A stretch of 64,000 nt of DNA from Saprospiraceae bacterium UBA7328 (GCA_002471345.1 DKPS01000051.1:77477-141476), one strand, 5' to 3'. Counted from the stretch's first letter, positions 1-9,036 are shown. Program-made: numbers and translations. The notes: a model not told the origin generated them from the letters alone.

Positions 1-839
1 TGTTGTTCATTCTGATAATTGTAGTCAGCTGGATAGTGTTGTATAGTTTTATTTTCAAAAAGAGCTTCTGGTAATCCATACCAGTGTTCCATTGATGTAA
101 GCCCTGCTTCTGCGGAATTGACAACATTCCATTCAGCAACGGCCAGTTGTGCATGATGACATGCTGATCTTAGGCCTAATCTTTTATTCTCGGCTAAAGC
201 CGCCTCAAATATTTTAGGCTCTAATCCAAAGAATTTAATGCCATCTGCACCCTTAGTCGCATTGTTTCTTACCCATTGCTTTGCTTGTTCAGGAGTATTG
301 ATACCATCCATTTCTCCCATTCCAAATGCTGTATAAGCCTGTATCCTTGGTGCTGTAATTTTATTTTGTTCACTAAGTTTTTTATGTTTTAGTACCCATT
401 CTAGGCCATTTCCACAAGATGGATCCCGTATCGTAGTGATACCATGGGCCATCCACAATTTAAACACATACTCTGCTCCTGCTCCTTGCCATCTGCCCCC
501 AATATGACCATGCATGTCAACTAGTCCCGGAAGAACATAATGCCCTTCGGCTTCTATCTCGTGACCTCCAGGTTTTAGTTTTGGTCTTTTGCTGCTATCA
601 ATTGGTACTCCAGGATATCCTACGGTCTGAATTTTTACAATCTTATTATTCTCTACTATTATATCTACTGGTCCTTGAGGTGGAGCTCCTGCTCCATTGA
701 TCATTATACAGCCTCTTATAATGAGTTGGTTAAAAGGACCTTCCCCTTCTTCAACAAGTGGTGCTTCTGGTACAGGAGCTTGACTTATGCAAAATTGGAT
801 ACCTAAAAGAATAAAAAATGGAATTATTAGTTTTTTCAT
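1..839 (-). CDS. Secreted amidohydrolase family protein (3' end cut by window edge)
   Basis: The reading frame starts at the ATG at 839 and runs off the left edge after about 279 residues. It begins with a hydrophobic signal peptide (residues 1-20), so the enzyme is exported. The metal-binding HxH of the amidohydrolase TIM barrel is visible in DMHGHIG (His110, His112). Further likely ligands are Lys202 (GIKFF), His228/229 (CHHA) and His252 (EHW). This order fits imidazolonepropionase-like or prolidase-like members of the superfamily. The substrate cannot be told from what is visible. It is transcribed away from the small gene at 939. Family assignment is strong; the specific reaction is unknown. 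Confidence 0.85.
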   Translation of the reverse strand, partial: MKKLIIPFFILLGIQFCISQAPVPEAPLVEEGEGPFNQLIIRGCIMINGAGAPPQGPVDIIVENNKIVKIQTVGYPGVPIDSSKRPKLKPGGHEIEAEGHYVLPGLVDMHGHIGGRWQGAGAEYVFKLWMAHGITTIRDPSCGNGLEWVLKHKKLSEQNKITAPRIQAYTAFGMGEMDGINTPEQAKQWVRNNATKGADGIKFFGLEPKIFEAALAENKRLGLRSACHHAQLAVAEWNVVNSAEAGLTSMEHWYGLPEALFENKTIQHYPADYNYQNEQ

Positions 840-938
840 TGCTAGATTTGAAGAATCTTTAAAAGGGTGGTCAAATTACTACCTATTCTCCAATTGTTAA
901 AATACCTTTGTTAACTGCCTCCCGTATTAAGGATTAAT

Positions 939-1316
939 ATGAAATATTTTTTAGTCATCACGTTGTTAGTTACTGCATACTCATGTAGTGCACAACATGT
1001 TAAGACGGAAAAGACTTTTGAGAAGGCAAAAACAGAATTTAATCTAGTCACCACAAAAGACTTTCCTACTTTAAATTGTTCTGAGACGATTAACAAAAAG
1101 AGGATGCTCAAGTTTTTTGAGAGATACCCACAATTTCAAGAAAGTGTAAAAATCGTTTCTATCCCAAATTGTTACGGAGCACCAAATGAGAAATTCTATG
1201 TGTTGCTTTATGATGAGAAACAAGAGTTCTACGTTCCAAGATCTCTACCCGATGTATATAGAGGTGACAGCACTTGGCCTCTACCTAAAAAAGGAGTAAA
1301 TGGAAGAGAAGAATAA
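939..1316 (+). CDS. Small exported protein, probable lipoprotein, unknown function
   Basis: This 125-residue protein starts with a short signal peptide ending in a lipobox-like AYSC, so Cys16 could be lipidated; cleavage at CSAQ is the alternative. The mature part is hydrophilic, with conserved-looking aromatic stretches and one Cys in each half (LNCSE and IPNCYG). I do not recognise a family. It stands alone, divergent from the amidohydrolase at 839 with about 100 bp between them, so the two may share a control region. Only the export signal is well supported. Confidence 0.6.
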   Translation: MKYFLVITLLVTAYSCSAQHVKTEKTFEKAKTEFNLVTTKDFPTLNCSETINKKRMLKFFERYPQFQESVKIVSIPNCYGAPNEKFYVLLYDEKQEFYVPRSLPDVYRGDSTWPLPKKGVNGREE

Positions 1317-1337
1317 GTAGGACAATCTTAGAAATAA

Positions 1338-1475
1338 TTATAAAGGAAGTCCATCTCCATTTTTACTATATATCCAAATACATAGGATAGCAAATAAAAT
1401 AAAGCCTATAATAGCTGTAGTAAAGCATCCTGCTTTTCTGCCGTAATTAATTTCTTCTGGATGATTGTCTGACAT
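1338..1475 (-). CDS. Small single-pass membrane protein (45 aa)
   Basis: An ATG-started frame of 45 codons encodes a protein with a polar N-terminus (MSDNHPEEINYGRKAG), one strongly hydrophobic segment (about residues 18-36) and a short polar tail. The positively charged GRK before the membrane segment favours an N-in orientation. It converges with the gene ending at 1316, leaving 21 bp. Small proteins of this shape are common and often missed in Bacteroidota. No function can be given, and it could still be a chance reading frame. Confidence 0.5.
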   Translation of the reverse strand: MSDNHPEEINYGRKAGCFTTAIIGFILFAILCIWIYSKNGDGLPL

Positions 1476-1864
1476 CTTTTGAATCGTTGTTAAAAATTCT
1501 GCTGCAAAGAAAAGCAATTAGAAAGAATATGTTTCGGTTTATAGAAAGAAATAGACTGAGTCTAATTAAAGAGCTTGAAGCACTTATAATAAAGGATGAA
1601 TTGTATGATATGATTTTTGAATAAACATTTTACAACCAAAAGTTTGTATATTACGATAATTCGTAATATGTTTGTTATGTTCATTTCATAACCATCTCTT
1701 CATAGAAGTGATTGAAAAAGGTTTCTCAAAGACGATAAAGAGAAACCGAAAGATTCTTTAACACTTCATTGATTATTTTTTACTGAACTATTAATTTGTA
1801 CTATGTGTTATACAGAGTACTGTTTCAAGTTCATCTTATTCTACACAAAAACAGTAATTAAGAG
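1476..1864. other. Intergenic region upstream of rpoN
   Basis: No convincing gene lies in these 389 bases. A 31-codon frame at 1529-1624 (+) has a plausible composition (ends ELYDMIFE) but is too short to call. The region holds a perfect 22-bp palindrome (separate entry) and a perfect 8-bp hairpin at 1720-1747 (arms GGTTTCTC/GAGAAACC, 12-nt loop). The hairpin has no following T tract, so it is better read as a leader structure or protein site than as a terminator. Confidence 0.5.
1648..1669. promoter_or_regulatory. Perfect 22-bp palindrome, probable operator
   Basis: Two 9-bp arms, ATATTACGA and TCGTAATAT, are exact reverse complements around a 4-nt spacer (TAAT). There is no T run, so it is not a terminator. 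The length and symmetry fit a dimeric winged-helix repressor such as the ArsR type. The nearest gene downstream is rpoN, about 195 bp away, and no matching regulator gene lies beside it. Identity of the binding protein is unknown. Confidence 0.5.
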
Positions 1865-3370
1865 ATGCTACGTCAAAGTTTAAGTCAAAAAATGACTCAA
1901 AAGCTGTCTCCTCAGCAGATACAGCTGATGAAACTGCTTCAGATTCCTACTGCTACATTAGATCAAAGGATACAGGAGGAAATGGAAACAAATCCTGCTT
2001 TAGAAGAAGGGGAAACCTATGAGGATGTTTTTGACATTCAGGAAGAAGCAGCCAGTTTCGATAAAGATGGCAAGGAAGAGAAAAAGGAAGAGAATTTTGA
2101 ATTGGATGAATACCTCAACGACTATATAGAAGATGACCCTATTACCTATAAATTAAAAGGTGAAGCTTTCACAGAATCAGAAGACAAAGCCATTCCAATA
2201 GCTATCAAAGCTTCTTTTCATGATCATTTGATGCGCCAATTGGACATGATGCAATTTGCTCATAATGATGAAGTAGCAATTGCTTCTCAGATAGTAGGAA
2301 GTATAGATGAGGATGGGTATATCCGAAGAGAACTAGCTGCAATTGTTGATGATCTTCTTTTTACTCAAAATTTAGAAGTAACCGAAAATCAGGTCGAATC
2401 TATGTTGTATGAGGTCCAGAAAATGGATCCTGCAGGAATTGGAGCTAGAGATTTACAAGAGTGCTTACTTCTACAGCTAAATCTAAAAGTAGACAAAGCT
2501 GAAGGTCAAGATCGTAAAGTAAAAGTTCTCGCTAAACGAATACTGACTAATTACTTTGATGAATTTTCTAAGAAGCACTACAACAAACTGAAAAAATCTC
2601 TCTTTATCTCTGAGTCGGAGCTTAAAGATGCTATTGACGAAATACTCAAATTGAACCCTAAACCTGCAAGTTCATTTACATCAGATGGGCATAATTCTAA
2701 GGAGGTAAATCAATATATCATTCCTGATTTTATCATTAACAATAGAGAAGGTGAACTAGAGCTTAGCCTCAACACTAAAAATGCTCCTGATTTAAGAATC
2801 AGTGATCAATACATGGATATTCTGAAGACCTTTAAGGATACTACCAAAGGCAGAAAAAGTACTAAACAGGAAAAGGAAGCAGTCTTATTTGTCAAGCAGA
2901 AAATAGATTCTGCTAAATGGTTTATCGATGCAATAAAACAACGGCAAGAAACCCTTTACAATACTATGTACACTATCATGCAATATCAGCTTGATTTCTT
3001 TAAGACTGGTGATGAAAGAAGACTTAAACCTATGATTCTTAAGGATATTGCAGAGATCACAGGTTTAGATATATCTACTATATCAAGAGTTGCAAATAGT
3101 AAGTTCGTTCAAACCGAATTTGGTACAAAAAGATTAAAGAATTTCTTTTCAGAATCTCTTCAAACGAAGGATGGAGAAGAAGTTTCGACTCTAGAAGTGA
3201 AAAATATATTAGGCGATATCATAAAAGAGGAGCACAAAGCAAAGCCTCTTTCTGATGAAAAACTGAAAGACATGCTCAGAAATAAAGGCTATAATATTGC
3301 CAGAAGAACAGTAGCAAAATATAGAGAGCAGTTAAACATACCTGTTGCAAGGTTGAGAAAAGCGCTTTAA
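1865..3370 (+). CDS. rpoN: RNA polymerase sigma-54 factor RpoN
   Basis: The 501-residue length and all three sigma-54 regions are visible. The N-terminal Gln/Leu-rich activator-interacting region starts LSQKMTQKLSPQQIQLMKLL. An acidic linker (about residues 50-85) and the core-binding domain follow. The C-terminal DNA-binding part ends with the RpoN box ARRTVAKYRE at about residues 479-488. It directs core polymerase to -24/-12 promoters, where transcription needs an AAA+ activator; no such activator is in this window. It is a single-gene unit closed by a strong terminator. The palindrome about 195 bp upstream may be part of its control. Confidence 0.97.
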   Translation: MLRQSLSQKMTQKLSPQQIQLMKLLQIPTATLDQRIQEEMETNPALEEGETYEDVFDIQEEAASFDKDGKEEKKEENFELDEYLNDYIEDDPITYKLKGEAFTESEDKAIPIAIKASFHDHLMRQLDMMQFAHNDEVAIASQIVGSIDEDGYIRRELAAIVDDLLFTQNLEVTENQVESMLYEVQKMDPAGIGARDLQECLLLQLNLKVDKAEGQDRKVKVLAKRILTNYFDEFSKKHYNKLKKSLFISESELKDAIDEILKLNPKPASSFTSDGHNSKEVNQYIIPDFIINNREGELELSLNTKNAPDLRISDQYMDILKTFKDTTKGRKSTKQEKEAVLFVKQKIDSAKWFIDAIKQRQETLYNTMYTIMQYQLDFFKTGDERRLKPMILKDIAEITGLDISTISRVANSKFVQTEFGTKRLKNFFSESLQTKDGEEVSTLEVKNILGDIIKEEHKAKPLSDEKLKDMLRNKGYNIARRTVAKYREQLNIPVARLRKAL

Positions 3371-3396
3371 AGGAATACCAATCAATCCTTTTTTAC

Positions 3397-3436
3397 AATT
3401 GTCCAGCAATTCCCCTAATGCTGGACAATTTTTTTT
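3397..3436. terminator. Strong hairpin terminator after rpoN
   Basis: Perfect 12-bp arms (AATTGTCCAGCA at 3397-3408, TGCTGGACAATT at 3419-3430) flank a 10-nt loop and are followed by a run of T. It sits between the converging rpoN and O-antigen ligase-like genes and acts mainly on the plus strand. Confidence 0.9.
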
Positions 3437-3489
3437 ATAAGTCCTTCTGGTTACTACTTAATCTTCTTTTCTAGTTAAAGGAAAAATGT

Positions 3490-4779
3490 TTAATTCTTAA
3501 TTTGAGGGCTTTCCGAAAAAGCCATAATCACCATAAAGAAAAATGGTATGCCAAATACCCCTAAATGATATTTCATCACAGCATCTATCAATAATATAGC
3601 AGCAACAAAAATAGAGTAAGACACCGCAAAACTTTTGTTAAGAATAGAATTGTCCATTTTAATGAAATTCTGTAGCCAAAAACACTGAAAAGCAACAAAA
3701 ACCACTAAGGTTACTATTCCTCCCGCCATCCAGAGATACAAATAATAGTTCTGATGATGTGCCGGAATATTTGGGCTTTTGTCCTTGTGAATAGTCCACA
3801 AGTCGTTTTCTACGTCGCCAATACCCGTACCGAAAACAGGATTGTCTTTAATAATATCAATAGAATGTTCAAATGATTTTAGTCTCGTGAGCGTTGTGAA
3901 ATGTTGATAATCATGATTGATATAGCTGCCATCTTTAATGACATCTAATTCCCACCTCATTTGGTTATATCTACTTTTTACACTTGGAATCAGTTCATAG
4001 GTTATTACAGGCACTACTAATAAAAATGATATTGAAAATACAAGAGAATGCCAACTGAATATTTTCATTTCGGGATGAGTTGACTTCAGCTGATAAACTA
4101 AAAATGGTAAACATGAAAACAACAAAGCAAGTTGTGCCCCTCTAGCTCCAAGAATCAAAATTATAAATAGAAAAAACCCACATAGAATTTTGTAAATCCA
4201 TTTGTCAGTACGAAAGCTGAGGTAGAGACTAGATATAACACAAAAACTAAGGGCATAAGCGAAATGAAGACGATCGATAAATGGAGAATAGAGTCCAAAT
4301 TGAGTTTTATTAATGACCTCTGGATATTCTTGGAAAATGGAAAACCTATTTGTCCAACCTTTTGCAATATCAACAGGAGCAAAGTAGAAAATCAAGGTGC
4401 ATACAGAAGCAATAGCAGCGATAAAAAATAAAAATTGGGTAATTTGAATTACTCTTCTTTTAAATTGAGCCCAATGAATAAAAAATAAGATGGGTAGAGT
4501 ACTTAAACCATTTTGAATGATTAGTTCATGAAAACCATTGTTTTGATTAGAACTATACAATGCACTTACAGAAAGCATTAAAAATGTCAGGACCAAAGCG
4601 TAAAAGGGTTTGAGAGAATGTCTTTTAATTTTTATTTTCCTAGAAAGAAGTATTAATGGAGCAGTAAGAGCAAGGAAGATAATTCCTAATGTGACCGCAA
4701 ATTTTGAAATAACTAGGCCTCCAGCGAATAGAAAAAAACCAATTGTTGTGACTACATCATAAATTTTATGGGTATTCAT
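3490..4779 (-). CDS. O-antigen ligase / polymerase-like membrane protein
   Basis: This 429-residue protein is hydrophobic throughout, with about 11-12 membrane segments. A large extracytoplasmic loop (about residues 255-330) contains FGTGIGD and a following HHQNYYLYLW block. This is the layout of the Wzy/WaaL O-antigen ligase family, which moves undecaprenyl-linked glycans onto lipid A core or protein, or polymerises repeat units; the conserved residues lie in that loop. Ligase and polymerase cannot be told apart by eye. No other polysaccharide genes are nearby, so it is an orphan that may act in cell-surface glycan or glycoprotein assembly. Confidence 0.75.
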   Translation of the reverse strand: MNTHKIYDVVTTIGFFLFAGGLVISKFAVTLGIIFLALTAPLILLSRKIKIKRHSLKPFYALVLTFLMLSVSALYSSNQNNGFHELIIQNGLSTLPILFFIHWAQFKRRVIQITQFLFFIAAIASVCTLIFYFAPVDIAKGWTNRFSIFQEYPEVINKTQFGLYSPFIDRLHFAYALSFCVISSLYLSFRTDKWIYKILCGFFLFIILILGARGAQLALLFSCLPFLVYQLKSTHPEMKIFSWHSLVFSISFLLVVPVITYELIPSVKSRYNQMRWELDVIKDGSYINHDYQHFTTLTRLKSFEHSIDIIKDNPVFGTGIGDVENDLWTIHKDKSPNIPAHHQNYYLYLWMAGGIVTLVVFVAFQCFWLQNFIKMDNSILNKSFAVSYSIFVAAILLIDAVMKYHLGVFGIPFFFMVIMAFSESPQIKN

Positions 4780-5048
4780 ATATTGGAGGAATATTAAGTT
4801 TGAATCCTACGGACGAATGTAATCGGCTTGAAATAAAAAGCATTAGTTCTAATGGATTTCTTTTTCTAGAAAGGGTCAGAGATACAAGAATCCATGAAGA
4901 ATTTGAGGATTAATCGGGTGTTTTCTTTGAAATTATTACTGTAACATTAATTATAAATTAACACAGAAGCGTCTTGGTGTCACAAAACAAATAGGAGTTA
5001 CGCAGTGTTAATTATAGTACTTTTTATATCAAACAAACCATCTGTATT

Positions 5049-8000
5049 ATGCGTAGGATAATCATAGTGAGCTTGCTTTTGTTTCCAATTTTTGCTAGTG
5101 CTCAGTACTTCGGTAGAAATAAGCCTCGATACAAATCTTTTGATTTCAAAATCAAAGAGACTCCTCATTTTGAACTTTACTACTACACCAAAAATAAAGA
5201 GACGGTCAATTGGATGGCTCAAGAGTCTGAGCTTTGGTATGATTTCTTTAGTGATATCTTATATCATGAAATTCCTTTTAAAAATCCATTACTAGTATAT
5301 TCAAATCATGCTGACTTCCAACAGACTAATGCTATTGGTGGAGCTATTGGAGTAGGGACAGGTGGTGTAACTGAAGGATTTAAAAACAGGGTGGTCATGC
5401 CCATGACTTTTACCAATCAGCAGACCCATCAGGTGTTAGGTCATGAGCTTGTTCATGCTTTTCAGTTCAATATTGTAATCGATGGTGAAGGCACTTCTAT
5501 TAGAAATATGAGTAATCTTCCTCTATGGCTAGTAGAGGGAATGGCAGAGTACTTAAGCATAGGAAGAGTAGATCCTTTTACGGCCATGTGGATGAGAAGA
5601 GCAATACTCAAAGATGATATTCCAACTTTCAGTGAAATGGCAAACCCAAGACGATATTTTCCTTATCGTTATGGACAGACTGCATGGTCATTTTTAGCGG
5701 GTAAATATGGAGATCAGATGATGAGGACCATGTATCAATCTACAGCTATCAATGGTGTAGAATTAACGATAGATAGTCTATTAGGTATTGATATGGAAGA
5801 TCTTAGCGCGGATTTTGACACTACCTTGAGAGCGCATTTTGAACCTTTTATGAGGGACGGAAAAGAATCTAAAATTGGTAAAACAATACTCTCAAAAAAG
5901 AATTCTGGGAATATAAATGTATCGCCGTCCATAAGCCCAAATGGGAAATATGTGGTATTCCTATCTGAAAAAGATCTTTTTAGCACGGATCTGTTCATGG
6001 CAGAAGCACGGACTGGTAAGATTGTAAGAAAGCTCTCGAGTCTAGTTAAAGATGGAGATTTGGATGCTTATAATTATTTGGAGTCATCAGGAACGTGGTC
6101 ACCTGACAGCAAAAAATTTGCTTTTATTGCATTTAGTAAAGGAGTGAATAAGCTTGTAATCAAAGAAGTTAAGAGTGGAAAAACATTAGAATCCAAAACT
6201 ATAGATCAGGTGCCGGCATTCAGTACCCCAGTTTGGTCTCCAGATGGTAAAGAGATTGTAATTACAGGGTTAGTAGAAGGTCAGACTGATCTCTTTGCAT
6301 ATAACCTTAAACGAGGCAGGGTAAGACAACTAACTGATGATATCTACTCAGAGATACAACCCGATTTTAATAGCGACGGTACAAAGCTTGTATTCAGTTA
6401 TGATAAAAGAAGTTTTGACGAAGGAAGAACTAATGGAAGGTGGTCCTTTGATCTGGCTGTGATGGACTACCAAAGCGGAAGTGTAGAAATTTTGGATGTA
6501 TTTCATACAGCTGATAATATAAGTGCAAATTATGATCATGAAGATAATATCTACTTCATGTCAGATAGAGATGGTTTTAGAAATCTTTATAAATATGATG
6601 TAGCTAATTATGAGGTATATCATATGACTGATTATCTCTCTGGATTAAGTGGTATAAGTAGATTTTCTCCTATGATTACTTCTTCTTCAAAAGTGGACAG
6701 AGTGCTCTTTAGTTATTATGGATTAGAGGGTTATGACATTATCACTGCAAAGTCTACGCAGCTTTTAAATAAAAAAGTCGATAAGAATAAAGTTGATTTT
6801 TCAGCAGGTTCACTTCCTAATCCGGGATCAGAGAATAAAGAAATTGTCACTGAATTTCATGAATCAATTGATGAGATTGAATATTTAGAAGAAGAAGAGT
6901 TTCGGAATACGAAGTACAAAACCAAGTTTGAATTGGATTACATTGGAGGCGGTGGCGGAATTGGTGTGAGTAATGGATTGTATAATAACCAAGTTGGACT
7001 TCAAGGGGGTATTGATATGCTTTTTGGGGATATGTTAGGAAACAATCAACTTTTCGCTCAGGTAGCCCTTAATGGGACTATTTATGATATGGGTGGTCAA
7101 GTGAATTATATCAATAAGAAAAACCCAATAGCTTGGGGATTTGGTATATCACATATACCACAGGTGACAGGATTTAGATCCTTGGGCTTTGGTTCTTTGC
7201 TTGATGATGATGGGAATGTGGTAACAGAACAAGGTTCTAATGCTCCTGTAGAATCACTTATAGATGAATTAAATCTTATCAGAGTTTTTAACCAATCCTT
7301 AGGAGGGTTTGCCCAGTTACCTTTTTCTACAAAATTGAGACTAGAAGCAGGTGCCAGTATAGGTCACCAAGGATTCCGATGGGATGTCACAAGAAATTAT
7401 TTTTCTCAAGATGGATTTTTGTTTTATAATCAGACAAGAGATAAAGTAGATGCAGGAAGTGAATTGACGTTTAATCAATATTATACTATTAAAAAAGGTC
7501 TCACTGGTGGTGTCAATGTTGCTCTAGTTGGGGATAATTCAAGTTTTGGCCTTACAGCACCACTTACTGGGCATAGATTTAGGGTATCCGCTGAATACAG
7601 TTATGGAGTGAATAATTACTATGGTCTATTAGCAGATTATAGGAAGTATATTAGATTGAGTCCAGTGACTCTGGCATTTAGAGGTTTAGGATATTTGAGA
7701 TATGAAAATAATGTGAATTCCGTGTATCCTTTGTTCGTAGGTAATATGGGATTTGTGAGGGGATATGATTTTGCCTTTTCGAATGGATTTAATGATATTC
7801 TAAAGGATACAGACATTGGCCAATTTTTAGGTAGTAAAATAGCTTTAGCGAGTTTTGAGATCAGGCTTCCATTTACAGGTCCTGGCCAATTGGCAGTGAT
7901 TAATACTAATGCTTTATTCACGGATCTCAATTTTTTCATTGATGCCGGTGTAGCCTTTGATGAATTTAGCCACTTTAGTGATGGAGAGCCGATAAATGGT

Positions 8001-8150
8001 CAATTTCTCAAACCAGAGCTTGCAATGAGTGCAGGTGTCAGTGTAAGAGTGAATCTATTTGGTGCAATGATTTTAGAGCCTTATTGGGCTAAACCACTTC
8101 GGAGTGGCAGCGGAATATCATTTGGTCTAAACTTTATTCCTGGATGGTAA
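5049..8150 (+). CDS. Three-part surface protein: metallopeptidase-like domain, TolB-like propeller, BamA-type barrel
   Basis: A signal peptide (residues 1-18, ending SAQ) precedes three parts. The first is a gluzincin-like peptidase domain with HELVH (His132, Glu133, His136) and a third ligand in VEGMAEY (Glu163). The second, about residues 285-590, holds WD40/TolB-like propeller blades (SPNGKYVVF, SPDSKKFAFI, WSPDGKEIVI, NSDGTKLVFS). The third, about residues 640-1033, is a beta barrel with the Omp85/BamA-type FVRGYDFAF element and an aromatic C-terminal end. The protein should be anchored in the outer membrane by the barrel. The protease can be judged potentially active because all metal ligands are present. 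The substrate is unknown. Confidence 0.8.
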   Translation: MRRIIIVSLLLFPIFASAQYFGRNKPRYKSFDFKIKETPHFELYYYTKNKETVNWMAQESELWYDFFSDILYHEIPFKNPLLVYSNHADFQQTNAIGGAIGVGTGGVTEGFKNRVVMPMTFTNQQTHQVLGHELVHAFQFNIVIDGEGTSIRNMSNLPLWLVEGMAEYLSIGRVDPFTAMWMRRAILKDDIPTFSEMANPRRYFPYRYGQTAWSFLAGKYGDQMMRTMYQSTAINGVELTIDSLLGIDMEDLSADFDTTLRAHFEPFMRDGKESKIGKTILSKKNSGNINVSPSISPNGKYVVFLSEKDLFSTDLFMAEARTGKIVRKLSSLVKDGDLDAYNYLESSGTWSPDSKKFAFIAFSKGVNKLVIKEVKSGKTLESKTIDQVPAFSTPVWSPDGKEIVITGLVEGQTDLFAYNLKRGRVRQLTDDIYSEIQPDFNSDGTKLVFSYDKRSFDEGRTNGRWSFDLAVMDYQSGSVEILDVFHTADNISANYDHEDNIYFMSDRDGFRNLYKYDVANYEVYHMTDYLSGLSGISRFSPMITSSSKVDRVLFSYYGLEGYDIITAKSTQLLNKKVDKNKVDFSAGSLPNPGSENKEIVTEFHESIDEIEYLEEEEFRNTKYKTKFELDYIGGGGGIGVSNGLYNNQVGLQGGIDMLFGDMLGNNQLFAQVALNGTIYDMGGQVNYINKKNPIAWGFGISHIPQVTGFRSLGFGSLLDDDGNVVTEQGSNAPVESLIDELNLIRVFNQSLGGFAQLPFSTKLRLEAGASIGHQGFRWDVTRNYFSQDGFLFYNQTRDKVDAGSELTFNQYYTIKKGLTGGVNVALVGDNSSFGLTAPLTGHRFRVSAEYSYGVNNYYGLLADYRKYIRLSPVTLAFRGLGYLRYENNVNSVYPLFVGNMGFVRGYDFAFSNGFNDILKDTDIGQFLGSKIALASFEIRLPFTGPGQLAVINTNALFTDLNFFIDAGVAFDEFSHFSDGEPINGQFLKPELAMSAGVSVRVNLFGAMILEPYWAKPLRSGSGISFGLNFIPGW

Positions 8151-8159
8151 AAAAGTAAG

Positions 8160-8206
8160 AATAGAAAGCGCAATAAAGGAACTCATCTATTGTGCTTTCT
8201 TTTTTG
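8160..8206. terminator. Bidirectional hairpin terminator
   Basis: Arms at 8164-8175 (GAAAGCGCAATA) and 8188-8199 (TATTGTGCTTTC) pair with one G-T wobble, with T runs on the plus-strand side and A-rich sequence on the other. It lies at the convergent ends of the barrel protein and the TetR gene, and overlaps the last codons of the latter. Confidence 0.8.
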
Positions 8207-8843
8207 TCTGAAGCCCATCCATTATTAAGTCAGTAATAATCGTTACTTGGTTTTGTACTTGGTCGTCATCAAAACAATCTACATCGTACAATTTTTTCAT
8301 TTGATAAGATCTGGCAAAGAATGTAATGATGGACCCTATTATAAAGCTGAACAAATTAGCTGGAGGAATTACTTTTATGGTTCCTTTATCTTGTTCTTCT
8401 TTTACAATGTCTTCCATATATGCAAATACTGGTTTTAGAACCTCTTCTATTAGCCAATTTGATCTTGAGGAATCTGAAAAGACTTCTTGTACAACTACCT
8501 GTTGAAATTCTGGATGACTAGCTGAGAATAGCACTATTTTTTTAATATAAATTCTCAGTTTTTCTATCCCACTTATATTGTCTAAAACATTGAATATGTC
8601 TTCTAGACTATTTATGATTTGGCTACCAGCCTGCATCATGGATTTTTTCCATAATTCCTCTTTCGTGCCAAAATGATAGTGAAGCAAGGAATCTGCTACT
8701 CCTGTCTTTTTAGCTAAGCTATTTATTGACACGCCACCATAACCTAATTGAGCAAAACTTCTTAGGGCAATAGTTAACACTTCAGTGGTTTCTATACTAT
8801 TCTTTTCTTTTGGCCTTCCTACTTGTCTTTTCTTTTTTGACAT
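8187..8843 (-). CDS. TetR family transcriptional regulator
   Basis: This 218-residue protein has a lysine-rich N-terminus and then a TetR helix-turn-helix at about residues 20-65 (ALRSFAQLGYGGVSINSLAKKTGVADSLLHYHFGTKEELW). The C-terminal half is the variable ligand-binding and dimerisation domain. It is divergent from the fused E1 gene at 9037, and the 193-bp gap holds a near-perfect palindrome, so it probably represses itself and the E1 gene. The likely signal would be a metabolite of branched-chain or acyl-CoA metabolism, but that is only inference from the neighbour. Confidence 0.92.
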   Translation of the reverse strand: MSKKKRQVGRPKEKNSIETTEVLTIALRSFAQLGYGGVSINSLAKKTGVADSLLHYHFGTKEELWKKSMMQAGSQIINSLEDIFNVLDNISGIEKLRIYIKKIVLFSASHPEFQQVVVQEVFSDSSRSNWLIEEVLKPVFAYMEDIVKEEQDKGTIKVIPPANLFSFIIGSIITFFARSYQMKKLYDVDCFDDDQVQNQVTIITDLIMDGLQTKKKAQ

Positions 8844-8949
8844 AGAGTTGAAATCTATAAAAAAAAGTTGGCATATCTATCCATTTACGCATAGTGATCT
8901 GAGATATAAGATTAAATTTTGAAATTGATTTAATAAGATCTATAATTAA

Positions 8950-8965
8950 TTGGTTAATTGACCAA
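8950..8965. promoter_or_regulatory. Candidate TetR operator in the divergent promoter region
   Basis: The 16-bp TTGGTTAATTGACCAA is palindromic except for one base pair (perfect TTGGT/ACCAA arms). It lies 71 bp upstream of the E1 start and 106 bp upstream of the TetR start. A -7-like TAATTTCG (8975-8982, one mismatch to TAnnTTTG) follows with 21 bp from the TTGG, so bound TetR would cover the -33 element of the E1 promoter. Confidence 0.55.
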
Positions 8966-9036
8966 TAAAATATATAATTTCGCCTATAAGTGCTAAAAGT
9001 GTATTTAAAACATAGATTTTAATATCAAGTATACAA

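Noticed and set aside
1720..1747. Perfect 8-bp hairpin upstream of rpoN as a terminator
   Set aside because: No T tract follows and no transcript clearly ends there; listed only as a leader structure.
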